From Gracilimonas halophila (GTDB taxonomy: Bacteria; Bacteroidota; Rhodothermia; Balneolales; Balneolaceae), in the NCBI RefSeq assembly GCF_042684365.1, contig NZ_JBHULI010000003.1:62001-126000 (forward strand): a stretch of DNA of 64,000 nt. The letters are read 5' to 3'. A program made the translations under genes and the position numbers. A model generated the notes under the pieces. The model was not told the DNA's origin and searched no databases. It saw only the letters and a list, made by a program, of their open reading frames with translations. This document shows, piece after piece, positions 27,230-36,583 of the stretch (positions are counted from its first letter, which is position 1; each line of letters opens with the position of its first letter).

Positions 27230-28216
27230 CTAGTTTCCTGAATCAAGAATATACCTGGATATTACAGGATAATGGTCACTCGTAGACTCCCCATAGTTTG
27301 TTACATAATCATCGGCAGGGAATGAGAGTACGGAGTTCTCAACATATAGCTCATACAATTCATCCGATGTTAAATGATGATCGATAACATCAGGGTAAAA
27401 AACAGTGGACGATTCACTTGAATCCGATAATTCTTTCGTTGGAAAGATGTAGTTCATCGGGTCATCTACAAAGTTTTGATAGACAGATTCTTTTCCTGAA
27501 GAGATGGAGGTATCCACATCATCATTAAAATCCCCAATTACCATCACATTTGCAGCAGGCCATGTTTGGTCGAGATAAGATTTAAGTGCTTCAGAACCGG
27601 TTTTTTTACGCTGATACGACTCGTTATCGGTGCAGCACTTGGCGTGAAGCAATATTACGATAAGGTTTTGTGACTGTTCTCCGATTGTGGCTGAAAGTTG
27701 AACTTCAACAGGGGGGCGACCTGCAAATTCATGATCATATTCGGTTAGTATAACGCGAGCACTTTCTACAGTCACAATATCGGATTTATAAATAAGCCCG
27801 ACCTTTTGTTCATTGCCATTGAAGTCATCGTAGTAGGCGGAGTCGCTTTGAACTGCCGGGTCGTTTGCAAGTATTCCTTCATAACCGCTTAAAGTAGAAA
27901 GAAGGCTGTCAAATCGTGAACCAATATTGACTTCTTGTACGGACAAAATGTCCATATCAAGTCCATTTATTACAAAATGAATGTTTTTAAACTGAAGATC
28001 TTCATCATTTGGTCCTCTTCCTCTATCTCCAAACCACTCAAGATTCCAAGTTGCAAAATCTAAGGTTGAGTCTGTTCCCACAGCCTCAAATTCAGTATTT
28101 GGTTCTGGTTCAGGTTCATTCGTTTCAGTAACAGGATTAGAGTCATTATTGCATCCGGCAATTATGATGGAAGTGAAGAAAAAGAAAGCAGTTAAAAAGC
28201 GAAAAAATAATCTCAT
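27230..28216 (-). CDS. endonuclease/exonuclease/phosphatase-family lipoprotein
   Basis: 328 aa. Signal with lipobox (SIIIAGC near residue 22), a Pro/Glu/Asn linker, then the EEP fold: DFATWNLEWFGD, MDILSVQEVN with the catalytic Glu, LLHAKCCTDN, VIGDFNDDVD and STSDHYPVISRY with the terminal SDH. It should act outside the cytoplasm on DNA/RNA or another phosphoester. Convergent with cdaA with only an 8-bp gap. Confidence 0.88.
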   Translation of the reverse strand: MRLFFRFLTAFFFFTSIIIAGCNNDSNPVTETNEPEPEPNTEFEAVGTDSTLDFATWNLEWFGDRGRGPNDEDLQFKNIHFVINGLDMDILSVQEVNIGSRFDSLLSTLSGYEGILANDPAVQSDSAYYDDFNGNEQKVGLIYKSDIVTVESARVILTEYDHEFAGRPPVEVQLSATIGEQSQNLIVILLHAKCCTDNESYQRKKTGSEALKSYLDQTWPAANVMVIGDFNDDVDTSISSGKESVYQNFVDDPMNYIFPTKELSDSSESSTVFYPDVIDHHLTSDELYELYVENSVLSFPADDYVTNYGESTSDHYPVISRYILDSGN

Positions 28217-28240
28217 TTTGATACTGTATTAAAAGAAGTG

Positions 28241-29236
28241 TTATTTATTATTCAGAAAGATATGCATAAGATCTCGAGCAGCTTTGTAAGATGAAAGCTT
28301 TCCTTCCTGTACTTTTTGACGAAATTTTTCCATTTGTTTTTTCAACTCGTCATCTTGATAGAAAGCACGATGCAATTCTTGATTTATTGCCTCATCCAGC
28401 CAATAACTCGCTTGCTCTTTCCTTTTTGCACTAAAATAGCCTTTGGCTTCGGTATGCCTCATATACTGTTCTACGATGGACCAAACTTCATCAATTCCAT
28501 TATTATGAAAAGCGGAACACGTGGCAACTTTGGGGATCCATCCTGACTCGGTAGGGGGGAATAGGTGGAGCGCATTCTTGTACTCGGACAGTGCTCTTTT
28601 GGCGGCATCTTCATTACCCGAATCCGCTTTGTTGATCACGATGGAGTCAGCCATTTCCATAATACCACGTTTTATGCCTTGAAGTTCATCACCGGCACCT
28701 GCAAGCATGAGTAAAAGGAAGAAATCAACCATGGAATGAACTGCTGTTTCGGACTGCCCGACCCCAACAGTTTCGATCAGGATGGTATTGAACCCTGCGG
28801 CTTCGCAAAGGGTGATGGTTTCTCTTGTACTTCGTGCAACACCTCCCAAAGAACCTGAAGTAGGAGTAGGGCGAATGTAAGCTTTAGGATGATTGGAGAG
28901 TGTCTCCATACGGGTTTTATCACCCAGAATACTTCCGCGTGTTTTGGAGCTGGAAGGATCAACCGCGAGAACAGCTAAAGTTCGATCTTCCTCCTTGATC
29001 ACATAATTCCCAAAAGCTTCGATGAAGGTGCTTTTTCCAACCCCGGGTACTCCGGTTATACCAATTCTTATGGAATCTCCGGTATGGGGAAGGCAACCTT
29101 CAATGATCTCCTGGGCGAGGTCTTGATGCTCCTGTTTCGTACTTTCAATAAGCGTAATGGCACGGCTAAGCAGCATCCGGTCTCCGGATAAAATGCCATC
29201 AATGAATTCTTTTGAGGAAGGAAGTTTTTTACTCAA
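28241..29236 (-). CDS. meaB: methylmalonyl-CoA mutase-associated GTPase MeaB
   Basis: 331 aa from TTG 29236, chosen because a perfect AGGAGG lies 5 nt upstream; another in-frame TTG at 29260 lacks that and falls inside an inverted repeat. ITGVPGVGKSTFIEAFG is the P-loop, LAVDPSSSKTRGSILGDKTR the switch region, ETVGVGQSE the G3 motif and INKADSG the GTP-specificity motif. MeaB protects and reloads B12-dependent methylmalonyl-CoA mutase, encoded just upstream by scpA/mutA. Confidence 0.94.
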   Translation of the reverse strand: MSKKLPSSKEFIDGILSGDRMLLSRAITLIESTKQEHQDLAQEIIEGCLPHTGDSIRIGITGVPGVGKSTFIEAFGNYVIKEEDRTLAVLAVDPSSSKTRGSILGDKTRMETLSNHPKAYIRPTPTSGSLGGVARSTRETITLCEAAGFNTILIETVGVGQSETAVHSMVDFFLLLMLAGAGDELQGIKRGIMEMADSIVINKADSGNEDAAKRALSEYKNALHLFPPTESGWIPKVATCSAFHNNGIDEVWSIVEQYMRHTEAKGYFSAKRKEQASYWLDEAINQELHRAFYQDDELKKQMEKFRQKVQEGKLSSYKAARDLMHIFLNNK

Positions 29237-29241
29237 ATTTT

Positions 29242-29247
29242 CCTCCT
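29242..29247 (-). promoter_or_regulatory. consensus ribosome binding site deciding the meaB start
   Basis: AGGAGG on the minus strand, 5 nt before TTG 29236. Most starts in this window lack such a site. Confidence 0.75.
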
Positions 29248-29248
29248 G

Positions 29249-29314
29249 TAACTTTTCCAAAGTTATGTAGAAATCGAAGTTGACAGGGTTTGCCTACTAA
29301 CTTTGGAAAAGTTA
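29249..29314. repeat. 17-bp perfect inverted repeat upstream of meaB (family F)
   Basis: Arms TAACTTTTCCAAAGTTA (29249-29265) and TAACTTTGGAAAAGTTA (29298-29314) are perfect complements, extended by GTAG/CTAC with a one-base bulge. Loop about 30 nt. It lies in the scpA-meaB gap and could form a large mRNA hairpin just before the meaB ribosome binding site. Confidence 0.85.
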
Positions 29315-29334
29315 GTAAGGGCAACATTTCGTCC

Positions 29335-29361
29335 TCGCTCCAACGATTTGCGTTGGAGCGA
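29335..29361. repeat. 11-bp perfect hairpin in the scpA-meaB gap (family G)
   Basis: TCGCTCCAACG (29335-29345) and CGTTGGAGCGA (29351-29361) with a 5-nt loop. Unrelated in sequence to the adjacent family F repeat. Confidence 0.8.
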
Positions 29362-29385
29362 ATGCAGGCCGTAAAAGAATTTCGA

Positions 29386-31530
29386 TCAATCCGATCCATT
29401 AGAATAATTCTCGATCAAGACGTCTAAAATTTGTTTTGCAGCTTTTGGGATCACGGTACCGGGACCAAATACTGCAGTCACTCCGGCATCATATAAGAAG
29501 TCATAATCTTGTTGAGGGATAACTCCTCCGGCTATCACCATGATATCTTCCCGTTCATGCTTTTTAAGTTCTTCAATAACCTGAGGGACCAATGTCTTAT
29601 GACCACCGGCCAAACTGGAAACACCCAAAATATGCACATCATTTTCCACCGCTTGCCGGGCAGCTTCATCCGGTGTTTGGAAAAGGGGACCGATGTCTAC
29701 ATCAAAACCGAGATCAGCAAAACTTGTAGAGATCACTTTGGCACCACGGTCATGTCCGTCTTGTCCCATCTTGGCAACCATGATCCTTGGTCGGCGGCCA
29801 TCAAGTACGGCAAATTCATCCGCACGTTTAAGAGCAGCTTTAAAGTATTCGTTATTTTTCAATTCTGAAGAATACACACCTGAAATGGATTTAATGGTTG
29901 CTTTATACCGCCCAAAAGATTTTTCCATGGCATCGGAGATCTCTCCAAGCGTTGCTCGTTCGCGGGCAGCATCAACAGCCAAAGCTAATAAATTTCCATC
30001 ACCAGATTCAGCACTTTTGGTCAGCTTTTCCAGTGCTTTTCCAACAGCTTCATCATTACGTTCAGCTTTCATTTTATTGATCCGCTCGATCTGTGATCTT
30101 CTCACTTTCACGTTGTCCACTTCCAGCACATCAATTTCAGATTTCTCGTCGGTTTGATATTTGTTGATTCCGACAATAGTGTCTTTGCCTGAATCGATAC
30201 GAGCTTGCTTAAGGGCAGCAGCTTCTTCGATTCTCATTTTTGGCAGTCCGGTTTCTATGGCTTTGGCCATTCCCCCCAATTCTTCAACTTCTCCGATCAA
30301 CGTCCAGGCCCGGCGGGCAATTTTATCCGTTAGGTACTCCACATAATATGATCCTGCCCAGGGATCCACTGCTTTGGTGATCCCGGTTTCTTCCTGTAAG
30401 AATAACTGTGTATTTCGGGCTATGCGTGCCGAAAAATCAGTTGGAAGGGCAATGGCCTCATCAAGTGCATTTGTATGCAGAGATTGCGTGTGACCAAGCA
30501 CAGCGGCCAATGCCTCCACCGTTGTTCGTGCCACATTGTTGAAAGGGTCCTGTTCGGTGAGGCTCCATCCTGAAGTTTGGGAATGCGTTCTCAGCGAAAG
30601 TGATTTTTCATTTTTAGGATTGAAGGACTTTACGATCTTAGCCCAGAGAAGTCGAGCAGCTCGCATCTTGGCAATCTCCATAAAATGATTCATCCCGATA
30701 CCCCAGAAAAAAGAAATACGCGGTGCAAATTCATCAATATCCATCCCGGCTTTGATACCTCTTCGCAGATATTCGAGTCCGTCAGCAAGGGTGTAGGCAA
30801 GTTCAAGATCGCAGGTGGCTCCGGCTTCCTGCATGTGGTAACCACTCACCGAGATAGAGTTAAATCGCGGCATATTTTGAGAGGTATATTCAAAGATATC
30901 CCCGATGATCTTCATGGAAGGCTCGGGCGGATAGATATACGTATTTCGCACCATGAATTCCTTTAGGATATCATTCTGAATAGTCCCCGAAAGTTGTTCC
31001 GGTTTCACTCCTTGTTCTTCACCGGCAACAATATAGAAAGCCATTATTGGGATAACAGCCCCATTCATAGTCATGGAAACTGACATTTTATCGAGGGGGA
31101 TCTGATCGAAAAGGATCTTCATATCCTCAACCGAATCGATGGCAACACCGGCTTTCCCTACATCACCGGAAACCCGTGGGTGATCGGAATCATATCCACG
31201 ATGGGTTGCCAGGTCAAAAGCCACTGAAAGTCCCTTTTGTCCGGCTTCTAAATTTCGGCGGTAAAATGCGTTTGACTCTTCTGCGGTAGAGAACCCGGCG
31301 TACTGCCTGATAGTCCATGGTCTGACAGCGTACATGGTTGAATAAGGGCCGCGCAAGTAAGGAGGGATCCCGGCTGCGTAATCCAAATGTTCCAGGTTTT
31401 TGATATCATCTTTGGTAAAGGTCGGTTTAACCGAGATCTGCTCCGGTGTTTCCCATTCAGCAGCTGAGTTTCCGGTGGTATTTTTTACTGAAGGCAGATT
31501 CAAACTGATATTAGAAAAGTCTTTCTTCAT
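29386..31530 (-). CDS. scpA: methylmalonyl-CoA mutase, large (catalytic) subunit
   Basis: 714 aa. The N-terminal TIM barrel has YAAGIPPYLRGPYSTMYAVR, RPWTIRQYAGFSTAEESNAF and THRGYDSDHPRV; LHTNALDEAIALPTD is also typical. The C-terminal B12 domain opens at about residue 580 with AKMGQDGHDRGAKVISTSFA, whose DGHDRG holds the Co-coordinating His, followed by GVSSLAGGH and IAGGVIPQQDY. It interconverts methylmalonyl-CoA and succinyl-CoA. Start overlaps the mutA stop by one base (TAATG); meaB follows on the same strand. Confidence 0.96.
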   Translation of the reverse strand: MKKDFSNISLNLPSVKNTTGNSAAEWETPEQISVKPTFTKDDIKNLEHLDYAAGIPPYLRGPYSTMYAVRPWTIRQYAGFSTAEESNAFYRRNLEAGQKGLSVAFDLATHRGYDSDHPRVSGDVGKAGVAIDSVEDMKILFDQIPLDKMSVSMTMNGAVIPIMAFYIVAGEEQGVKPEQLSGTIQNDILKEFMVRNTYIYPPEPSMKIIGDIFEYTSQNMPRFNSISVSGYHMQEAGATCDLELAYTLADGLEYLRRGIKAGMDIDEFAPRISFFWGIGMNHFMEIAKMRAARLLWAKIVKSFNPKNEKSLSLRTHSQTSGWSLTEQDPFNNVARTTVEALAAVLGHTQSLHTNALDEAIALPTDFSARIARNTQLFLQEETGITKAVDPWAGSYYVEYLTDKIARRAWTLIGEVEELGGMAKAIETGLPKMRIEEAAALKQARIDSGKDTIVGINKYQTDEKSEIDVLEVDNVKVRRSQIERINKMKAERNDEAVGKALEKLTKSAESGDGNLLALAVDAARERATLGEISDAMEKSFGRYKATIKSISGVYSSELKNNEYFKAALKRADEFAVLDGRRPRIMVAKMGQDGHDRGAKVISTSFADLGFDVDIGPLFQTPDEAARQAVENDVHILGVSSLAGGHKTLVPQVIEELKKHEREDIMVIAGGVIPQQDYDFLYDAGVTAVFGPGTVIPKAAKQILDVLIENYSNGSD

Positions 31531-32933
31531 TACGCATTTCCTTTTTGAAGTTCAGCTTCGATGTTCAATGGCTCGACTTTTTTAATGTCTGAGAAGGAGG
31601 TATCTGCAAATTCAAAATCTGCAAAATTTTGAATATTGGATTGTGACTTTTGAATTTCGTCAGGTTGATACTTATTAACTCCCACCAATACCTTTTCTTT
31701 ATCTTTATAAGCTGAAATTTTTTCTTTTTGTGATTTCATGATCTCATCCTGAATAAAGCCCTCTTTCAGACATTCATAAAAACCACCTTTCCCTTCAATT
31801 TTCTGAAATAAGGCCCAGCTTTCTTCTGATATCTTATTCGTTAAAACTTCAATGTAGTAGGATCCTGCACCCGGGTCGGCCACTTTATCGAGATAAGCTT
31901 CTTCCTGAAGGATAAGCTGAACGTTCCGTGCGATCCGGGAAGAAAAACCGGAAGGATCTTCAAAGTGAGCATTGTATGGGTGAACGGTCATTACATCGCA
32001 ACCTGCCAAAGCCGATGACATAGCTTCGGTAGTAGCCCGAAGCATATTATTATGAGCGTCAGTTTTAGACTTATTCCAAAATGAGGTTTCAGAATGAACG
32101 GGATTACTGGACTCTTGAATTCCATATTCCTTTAGGACCTGAGTCCACATTAATTGGAAAGCCCTGATCTTAGCGATCTCAGGGAAATAGTTGGGACCTG
32201 AAGCGAAGTTGAAATATAGTTTCTGAGCATTCTTTTCATTCATCCCCAAAAACTCATTTCCAGATGCCAATGTAAAAGCGATCTGTTGTATGATGGTGGC
32301 ACCTGAATTAGCATAAACAGAGGAATCAGAAACCATGAAACTAAACAGGTCACCGAACCTGGACACCATTTGCTGCAGGCTGTCCGAGTCAAGCAGCTTG
32401 CCTGATCGGATAGCTGATGAGAACGGATCAAAGGAAAAGTAAACATTAAGATCTTTATTTAGAATACCCCGATTTTCACAAATAGATTGCAGCCATTTAA
32501 CAATGCCTGGGGTAGATAACCCGGCTCCAAACTTAAGGGTGATGAATTCTATCTGTATATCTTCTAGAAGCAATTCCAGATCTTGTTTTGAAGAAATAGA
32601 ATCTGCCTTAAGGAGAAAGTATAAGCCCGTAGAACCATTCCGGAGTGCATGCAAGGCAAGTTCGTTGGCTTTTTTGGGATCCGTACCTGTTATTGGTTCA
32701 ATGATATCCCAGGAAGCGGAATTACGAACAGGAAAAGGAGATTGTTCAAGATCTTTCAGGTGTTCTTTTCGGTAAAATGGAAGAATATTAAACCCTTCAC
32801 CTGATTCCCATTGTAACGCGTCTTTATAATCTTTGCCTTTTAGGTCAGACTCAATGACTCCTTCCCACTCTTCTAAACTTATGGGAGGAAATTCATTAAA
32901 ATTAAGTTTCTCTTTGAAATTCAAATTTTCCAA
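31530..32933 (-). CDS. mutA: methylmalonyl-CoA mutase, small subunit
   Basis: 467 aa. NEFPPISLEEWEGVIESDLK near the N-terminus, barrel motifs EIAKIRAFQLMW, HSETSFWNKSKTDAHNNMLR, EAMSSALAGCDVMTVHPYN and ADPGAGSYYIEVLT mark the non-catalytic subunit; unlike the large subunit it has no C-terminal B12 domain. It pairs with the downstream large subunit and probably leads the mutA-scpA-meaB operon from the divergent gap with the acyl-CoA dehydrogenase. No methylmalonyl-CoA epimerase is in the window. Confidence 0.94.
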   Translation of the reverse strand: MENLNFKEKLNFNEFPPISLEEWEGVIESDLKGKDYKDALQWESGEGFNILPFYRKEHLKDLEQSPFPVRNSASWDIIEPITGTDPKKANELALHALRNGSTGLYFLLKADSISSKQDLELLLEDIQIEFITLKFGAGLSTPGIVKWLQSICENRGILNKDLNVYFSFDPFSSAIRSGKLLDSDSLQQMVSRFGDLFSFMVSDSSVYANSGATIIQQIAFTLASGNEFLGMNEKNAQKLYFNFASGPNYFPEIAKIRAFQLMWTQVLKEYGIQESSNPVHSETSFWNKSKTDAHNNMLRATTEAMSSALAGCDVMTVHPYNAHFEDPSGFSSRIARNVQLILQEEAYLDKVADPGAGSYYIEVLTNKISEESWALFQKIEGKGGFYECLKEGFIQDEIMKSQKEKISAYKDKEKVLVGVNKYQPDEIQKSQSNIQNFADFEFADTSFSDIKKVEPLNIEAELQKGNA

Positions 32934-33097
32934 AACTGGGTTATAAGTTTATTGAATTTATATTTTGCCCAAAATAAAGAGGTCAGAAGTTCTTTACTAA
33001 CCGGGACGAAAAAATACCGTTTTAATTAGTAAAAAAGCGCTTACAATTTGTATATTCAATTTCATTTTCATAGAAATAAAACTCACTTACTTTTTTG

Positions 33098-34261
33098 ATG
33101 GAACAAACGGATCAACTCATTCCACCTTTAACACAGCTGACCGAAGATGAACAAATGTTGAAAGAGGCTACTGCTGATTTTGCGGAAGCTTCAATAAAGC
33201 CTTTAGTCGAAGAAATGGACGAAAAGGCCAAACTCGATCCGGATCTGATCAAGGAATTCTTTGAAATGGGATTGATGGGAATAGATATTCCCGAACAGTA
33301 TTCAGGTGGCGGGGGTACTTTCATGATGTCCATTGTTGCCATTGAGCAGATATCCCGTGTTGATGCTTCAGCCGGTGTATTCATGGATGTCCAAAACACG
33401 CTTGTAAATAATGCGTTTGTTAATTTTGCTTCTGAAGAACTTAAAGATAAATATTTACCACAATTGGCTACCGAAAAAGTAGGAGCTTATTGTTTATCTG
33501 AGGCTGGTTCAGGAAGTGATGCTTTTGCACTTAAAGCAACGGCCACCGAAGATGGTGACGATTTTATACTGAATGGAGCCAAGCTATGGATCACCAATGC
33601 AAATGAGGCTGATATCTTTTTAGTGATGGCTAATGTGAATCCTGATGCGGGCTATAAAGGTATTACCGCTTTTGTGGTTGAGAGAGGGATGGAAGGTTTC
33701 TCGATCTCCAAAAAGGAAAATAAGCTGGGTATTCGTGCCAGCTCAACTTGTGAGATCTTGCTGGACAATTGCCGTGTTCCAAAAGAAAATGTAGTAGGCG
33801 AAGTTGGGAAAGGATATAAAGTTGCGATAGAGACCCTGAATGAAGGTCGGGTAGGAATTGGAGCCCAGATGATCGGTATAGCTCAGGGAGCATTCGATGC
33901 CGCACTTGCCTATGTGCAGGAACGCAAGCAATTTGGTAAAGCAATTTCTGAATTTCAGGGTGTGCAATTTCAGTTAGCAAGAATGGCTACTGATATCGAA
34001 ACAGCACGATTGTTAGTTTATAATGCAGCAAGAAAGAAAATGGCCGGACAGAATTTCCTGAAAGAAGCGGCTATGGCAAAATTTTATTCCTCTGAAGTTG
34101 CTGAGAGTGTTAGTTCTCAGGCAGTGGATCTGTTTGGAGGTTACGGTTATGTTAAAGAATATCCCGTAGAGAAATATTACCGTGATTCTAAGATCGGTAA
34201 GATCTACGAGGGTACAACGAACATGCAGCTCAGCACAATTGCTAAGTTGCTACTTCGATGA
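33098..34261 (+). CDS. acyl-CoA dehydrogenase
   Basis: 387 aa from ATG 33098 (a TTG codon directly precedes it). AYCLSEAGSGSDAFAL and WITNANEADIFLVMA bind FAD and substrate, EGRVGIGAQMIGIAQGAFDAA and YVQERKQFGKAISEFQGVQF are the C-terminal helical signatures, and KIYEGTTNMQL holds the catalytic Glu region of short/medium-chain enzymes. It oxidises an acyl-CoA with electrons to ETF. Divergent from mutA, which fits branched-chain or odd-chain acyl-CoA breakdown, but the substrate is not provable. Confidence 0.93.
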   Translation: MEQTDQLIPPLTQLTEDEQMLKEATADFAEASIKPLVEEMDEKAKLDPDLIKEFFEMGLMGIDIPEQYSGGGGTFMMSIVAIEQISRVDASAGVFMDVQNTLVNNAFVNFASEELKDKYLPQLATEKVGAYCLSEAGSGSDAFALKATATEDGDDFILNGAKLWITNANEADIFLVMANVNPDAGYKGITAFVVERGMEGFSISKKENKLGIRASSTCEILLDNCRVPKENVVGEVGKGYKVAIETLNEGRVGIGAQMIGIAQGAFDAALAYVQERKQFGKAISEFQGVQFQLARMATDIETARLLVYNAARKKMAGQNFLKEAAMAKFYSSEVAESVSSQAVDLFGGYGYVKEYPVEKYYRDSKIGKIYEGTTNMQLSTIAKLLLR

Positions 34262-34270
34262 GTGAGTGAA

Positions 34271-34297
34271 AAAAAGGGGGCTTCGGCCCCCTTTTTA
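34271..34297. terminator. bidirectional terminator between acyl-CoA dehydrogenase and FGE-like gene
   Basis: GGGGGC-TTCG-GCCCCC hairpin (34276-34291) flanked by A5 and T5, so it can act on both convergent genes. Confidence 0.92.
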
Positions 34298-34308
34298 TTT
34301 TAGGGCTT

Positions 34309-35109
34309 TTACTTATTAACGTTAAAAAGCTCATTCAGGAAACCTTGGTCATTCAGTGTTTCACTAGATACAGCACACCTGAAGCCAACGTCATTGTGTA
34401 TCATCAGAGCATGCGTCCCCACCCGCCAAAATGTCTGATTTGTTTCAACTTCTTCATCGAAACTCCCACCCCGTATAATTCTAAGAGAACTTTCTTCTAA
34501 GTTATGAATACTGTCCGGGGTTGAATAATTCTGATAAAAAGAATCAATCATTTCAAGTACGTTACCACTCATATCATATAGGCCAAGATCATTGGGTTTT
34601 CTGCTGCCTGCCAAATAAGAAAAGGTGATATTTGAGTTTTTTGTGATAGCATATGATTCCAGGGAATCGGGGTCATTAGTTCCCGAATAACGTGTTATTT
34701 TTCCTCCTGAACGGGCAGCAAATTCCCATTCGGCTTCTGTGGGGAGTCGCCATCCCCAATAATTGCAATAAGCCTGTGCATCATGCCAATTGACATAAAC
34801 AACAGCACGTTGCCCCCGGCCATAGCTTCGATCATTTGGTAATTCACGTCCTGTTTTTAACGCGAATTCATCGTATTGTTCAAAGGTGACTTCATATTTT
34901 CCGATATAAAAATCTTGAATAATAACCTTGTGGACAGGAAGAGCATCTGAATTGGAACGGTTGATAATATCTCCCATTAAAAAAGTATCCCCTTCTACAA
35001 AAACCATTTCAGGTTTGGAATTACTTGCTGTATTTTTAAAAATGGAACAACTGCTTACACCTAAAGCGATTAAAAATATCAATAGAATTCTTCGTAATAA
35101 ATCATACAT
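34309..35109 (-). CDS. formylglycine-generating-enzyme-like (SUMF1 domain) lipoprotein
   Basis: 266 aa with a lipobox (IALGVSSC near residue 21). The domain starts MVFVEGDTFLMGDIINRSNS and has YIGKYEVTFEQYDEFA, YVNWHDAQAYCNYWGWRLPT, EAEWEFAARSGG and RIIRGGSFDEE, ending FWRVG…DVGFRCAV. The GNVxEW motif is altered to GNVLEM and the paired active-site Cys of true sulfatase-activating enzymes are absent, so a binding or structural role at the membrane is more likely. Confidence 0.85.
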   Translation of the reverse strand: MYDLLRRILLIFLIALGVSSCSIFKNTASNSKPEMVFVEGDTFLMGDIINRSNSDALPVHKVIIQDFYIGKYEVTFEQYDEFALKTGRELPNDRSYGRGQRAVVYVNWHDAQAYCNYWGWRLPTEAEWEFAARSGGKITRYSGTNDPDSLESYAITKNSNITFSYLAGSRKPNDLGLYDMSGNVLEMIDSFYQNYSTPDSIHNLEESSLRIIRGGSFDEEVETNQTFWRVGTHALMIHNDVGFRCAVSSETLNDQGFLNELFNVNK

Positions 35110-35229
35110 ACTAAAATGATAGTATTAATGTAAATTAATTTCAAGAAAATGGAATGATGTTTACCAATACAGAGTTTTAGATTTGCAAAAAATCCCATAA
35201 GTACCTCTCACATAAGTAAACTGAACAAA

Positions 35230-36495
35230 ATGGATCAGAAGTCAGACCAAAAGATTATAGATCAGCTTAAGCAATGTAGCAAAGATGAAGCTTCATTTTC
35301 GAAACTGAAGGAATTATATAAGGAGTTACATGAACGTTACCGGAATCTTCAGAAGCAGCTTTCATTGGTTGAGCAAGCAATTAAGTATGATTACGATTCT
35401 ATACTTATTACTGAGCTGGATCTTGAGAAGCCCAGTCCCAAAATTGTTTACGTGAATGACGGTTTCACGAAAATGACAGGTTACACAAAAAAAGAGGTGA
35501 TAGGGAAAACACCAAGGATTTTACAAGGTGAAAAAACAGATCGTCATGTACTTGATCGACTTAAGGAGAGATTAATTGAGGGGCAAGCTTTTTTTGGGCA
35601 CACTGTCAATTATCGAAAAGATGGAAGTGAGTTTATTAATCAATGGGACATTCACCCTTTAACCAATAAAAATGGTGAGATCACACATTGGGTTTCTTAC
35701 CAAAGAGATATTACAGACAGGAAGGAGTCAAGCAAGCTGGTTTTCGATGCCAATATGGATTTTGACAACCTGGTCGAAGAATCTAAAAAGACATTTGTAG
35801 ATCTGGATATTCAGGGAAATATCATTTCTTCTAATAATTCTTTTAAAAATATTTTGGGATACGATGCTGATGAGCTGAAGACGGTTAAGATCTGGGATCT
35901 TGTTTCTGAGGATGATCAATCTGAAATGAAAGAATTATTTGCCGATTTCGATGCTAAGAGGATTAATGATGAACCATACCCATGGGAATTCAAGCAGAAA
36001 AGAGGTGAAACGGTCAAGCTTGAAGGAAATATCAACTATTTTGTAAGTAATGATGAAACCATTATTCGTATTCACTTTGATAATCTCTCATTACGAGACC
36101 GAATCATTGAAACTCTGAAAAAGAAAAAGAATGAATTTCAGGAGATCGTCGGGAAAAAAGATGAATTTACTCTTCGTTTTGTTTTAACAGAAGATGGGAA
36201 AATGGGCTGTAAATTCGTGTCGGATACCTTCCAAAGCATAACCGGTTTAAACCCCGATATGATTATTGATGAGGGAGTAAAAAAAGTAGTTCATGCTGAT
36301 GATATCAATGATGTGGAAGCCGCACTTGAGCAAGCTTTTGAGGGCAAATCATCCAGTGTAAGTTGTAAATACAAAACTTCTGAAGGAGATTATGTTTCGG
36401 TAATTCAGTCATTTAAGCCGAATTATGGCGAAAATGGTAAAATGGTTGAAAGTGTTAAAAGTGTAGCATTGATCGAGTTGGGAGTAGAGAAATAA
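35230..36495 (+). CDS. multi-PAS sensory protein without output domain
   Basis: 421 aa, soluble. A short coiled coil (1-50) leads into a PAS/PAC module (ILITELDLEKPSPKIVYVND, MTGYTKKEVIGKTPRILQGE, HWVSYQRDITDRKE); its GKTPRILQG corresponds to the LOV GxNCRFLQ motif but lacks the flavin-binding Cys. A second PAS (FVDLDIQGNIISSNNSFKNI) and a third (about 310-415, FTLRFVLTEDGKMGCKFVSD) follow. No kinase, cyclase or other effector is attached; it may signal through a partner such as the hybrid kinase 0.6 kb downstream. Confidence 0.85.
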   Translation: MDQKSDQKIIDQLKQCSKDEASFSKLKELYKELHERYRNLQKQLSLVEQAIKYDYDSILITELDLEKPSPKIVYVNDGFTKMTGYTKKEVIGKTPRILQGEKTDRHVLDRLKERLIEGQAFFGHTVNYRKDGSEFINQWDIHPLTNKNGEITHWVSYQRDITDRKESSKLVFDANMDFDNLVEESKKTFVDLDIQGNIISSNNSFKNILGYDADELKTVKIWDLVSEDDQSEMKELFADFDAKRINDEPYPWEFKQKRGETVKLEGNINYFVSNDETIIRIHFDNLSLRDRIIETLKKKKNEFQEIVGKKDEFTLRFVLTEDGKMGCKFVSDTFQSITGLNPDMIIDEGVKKVVHADDINDVEAALEQAFEGKSSSVSCKYKTSEGDYVSVIQSFKPNYGENGKMVESVKSVALIELGVEK

Positions 36496-36516
36496 GACAA
36501 CTCAATATTATTTCAG

Positions 36517-36543
36517 AAAAAGCCCGCCAGGTGCGGGCTTTTT
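36517..36543 (+). terminator. intrinsic terminator after the PAS gene
   Basis: Perfect 11-bp stem AAAAAGCCCGC / GCGGGCTTTTT with a 5-nt loop. Confidence 0.92.
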
Positions 36544-36583
36544 CTTTATGGGGAAGGTGTGAAACCTTATATTCAAAATAAAA

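Noticed and set aside
29693..30157. 154-codon plus-strand ORF inside scpA
   Set aside because: It lies antisense to a strongly conserved enzyme gene and has Ser-rich low-complexity translation typical of a shadow frame.
35178..35185. TAGATTTG as a Bacteroidota -7 promoter element before the PAS gene
   Set aside because: The motif fits TAnnTTTG but no TTTG-like -33 element lies at the required distance, and such words are frequent in AT-rich gaps.
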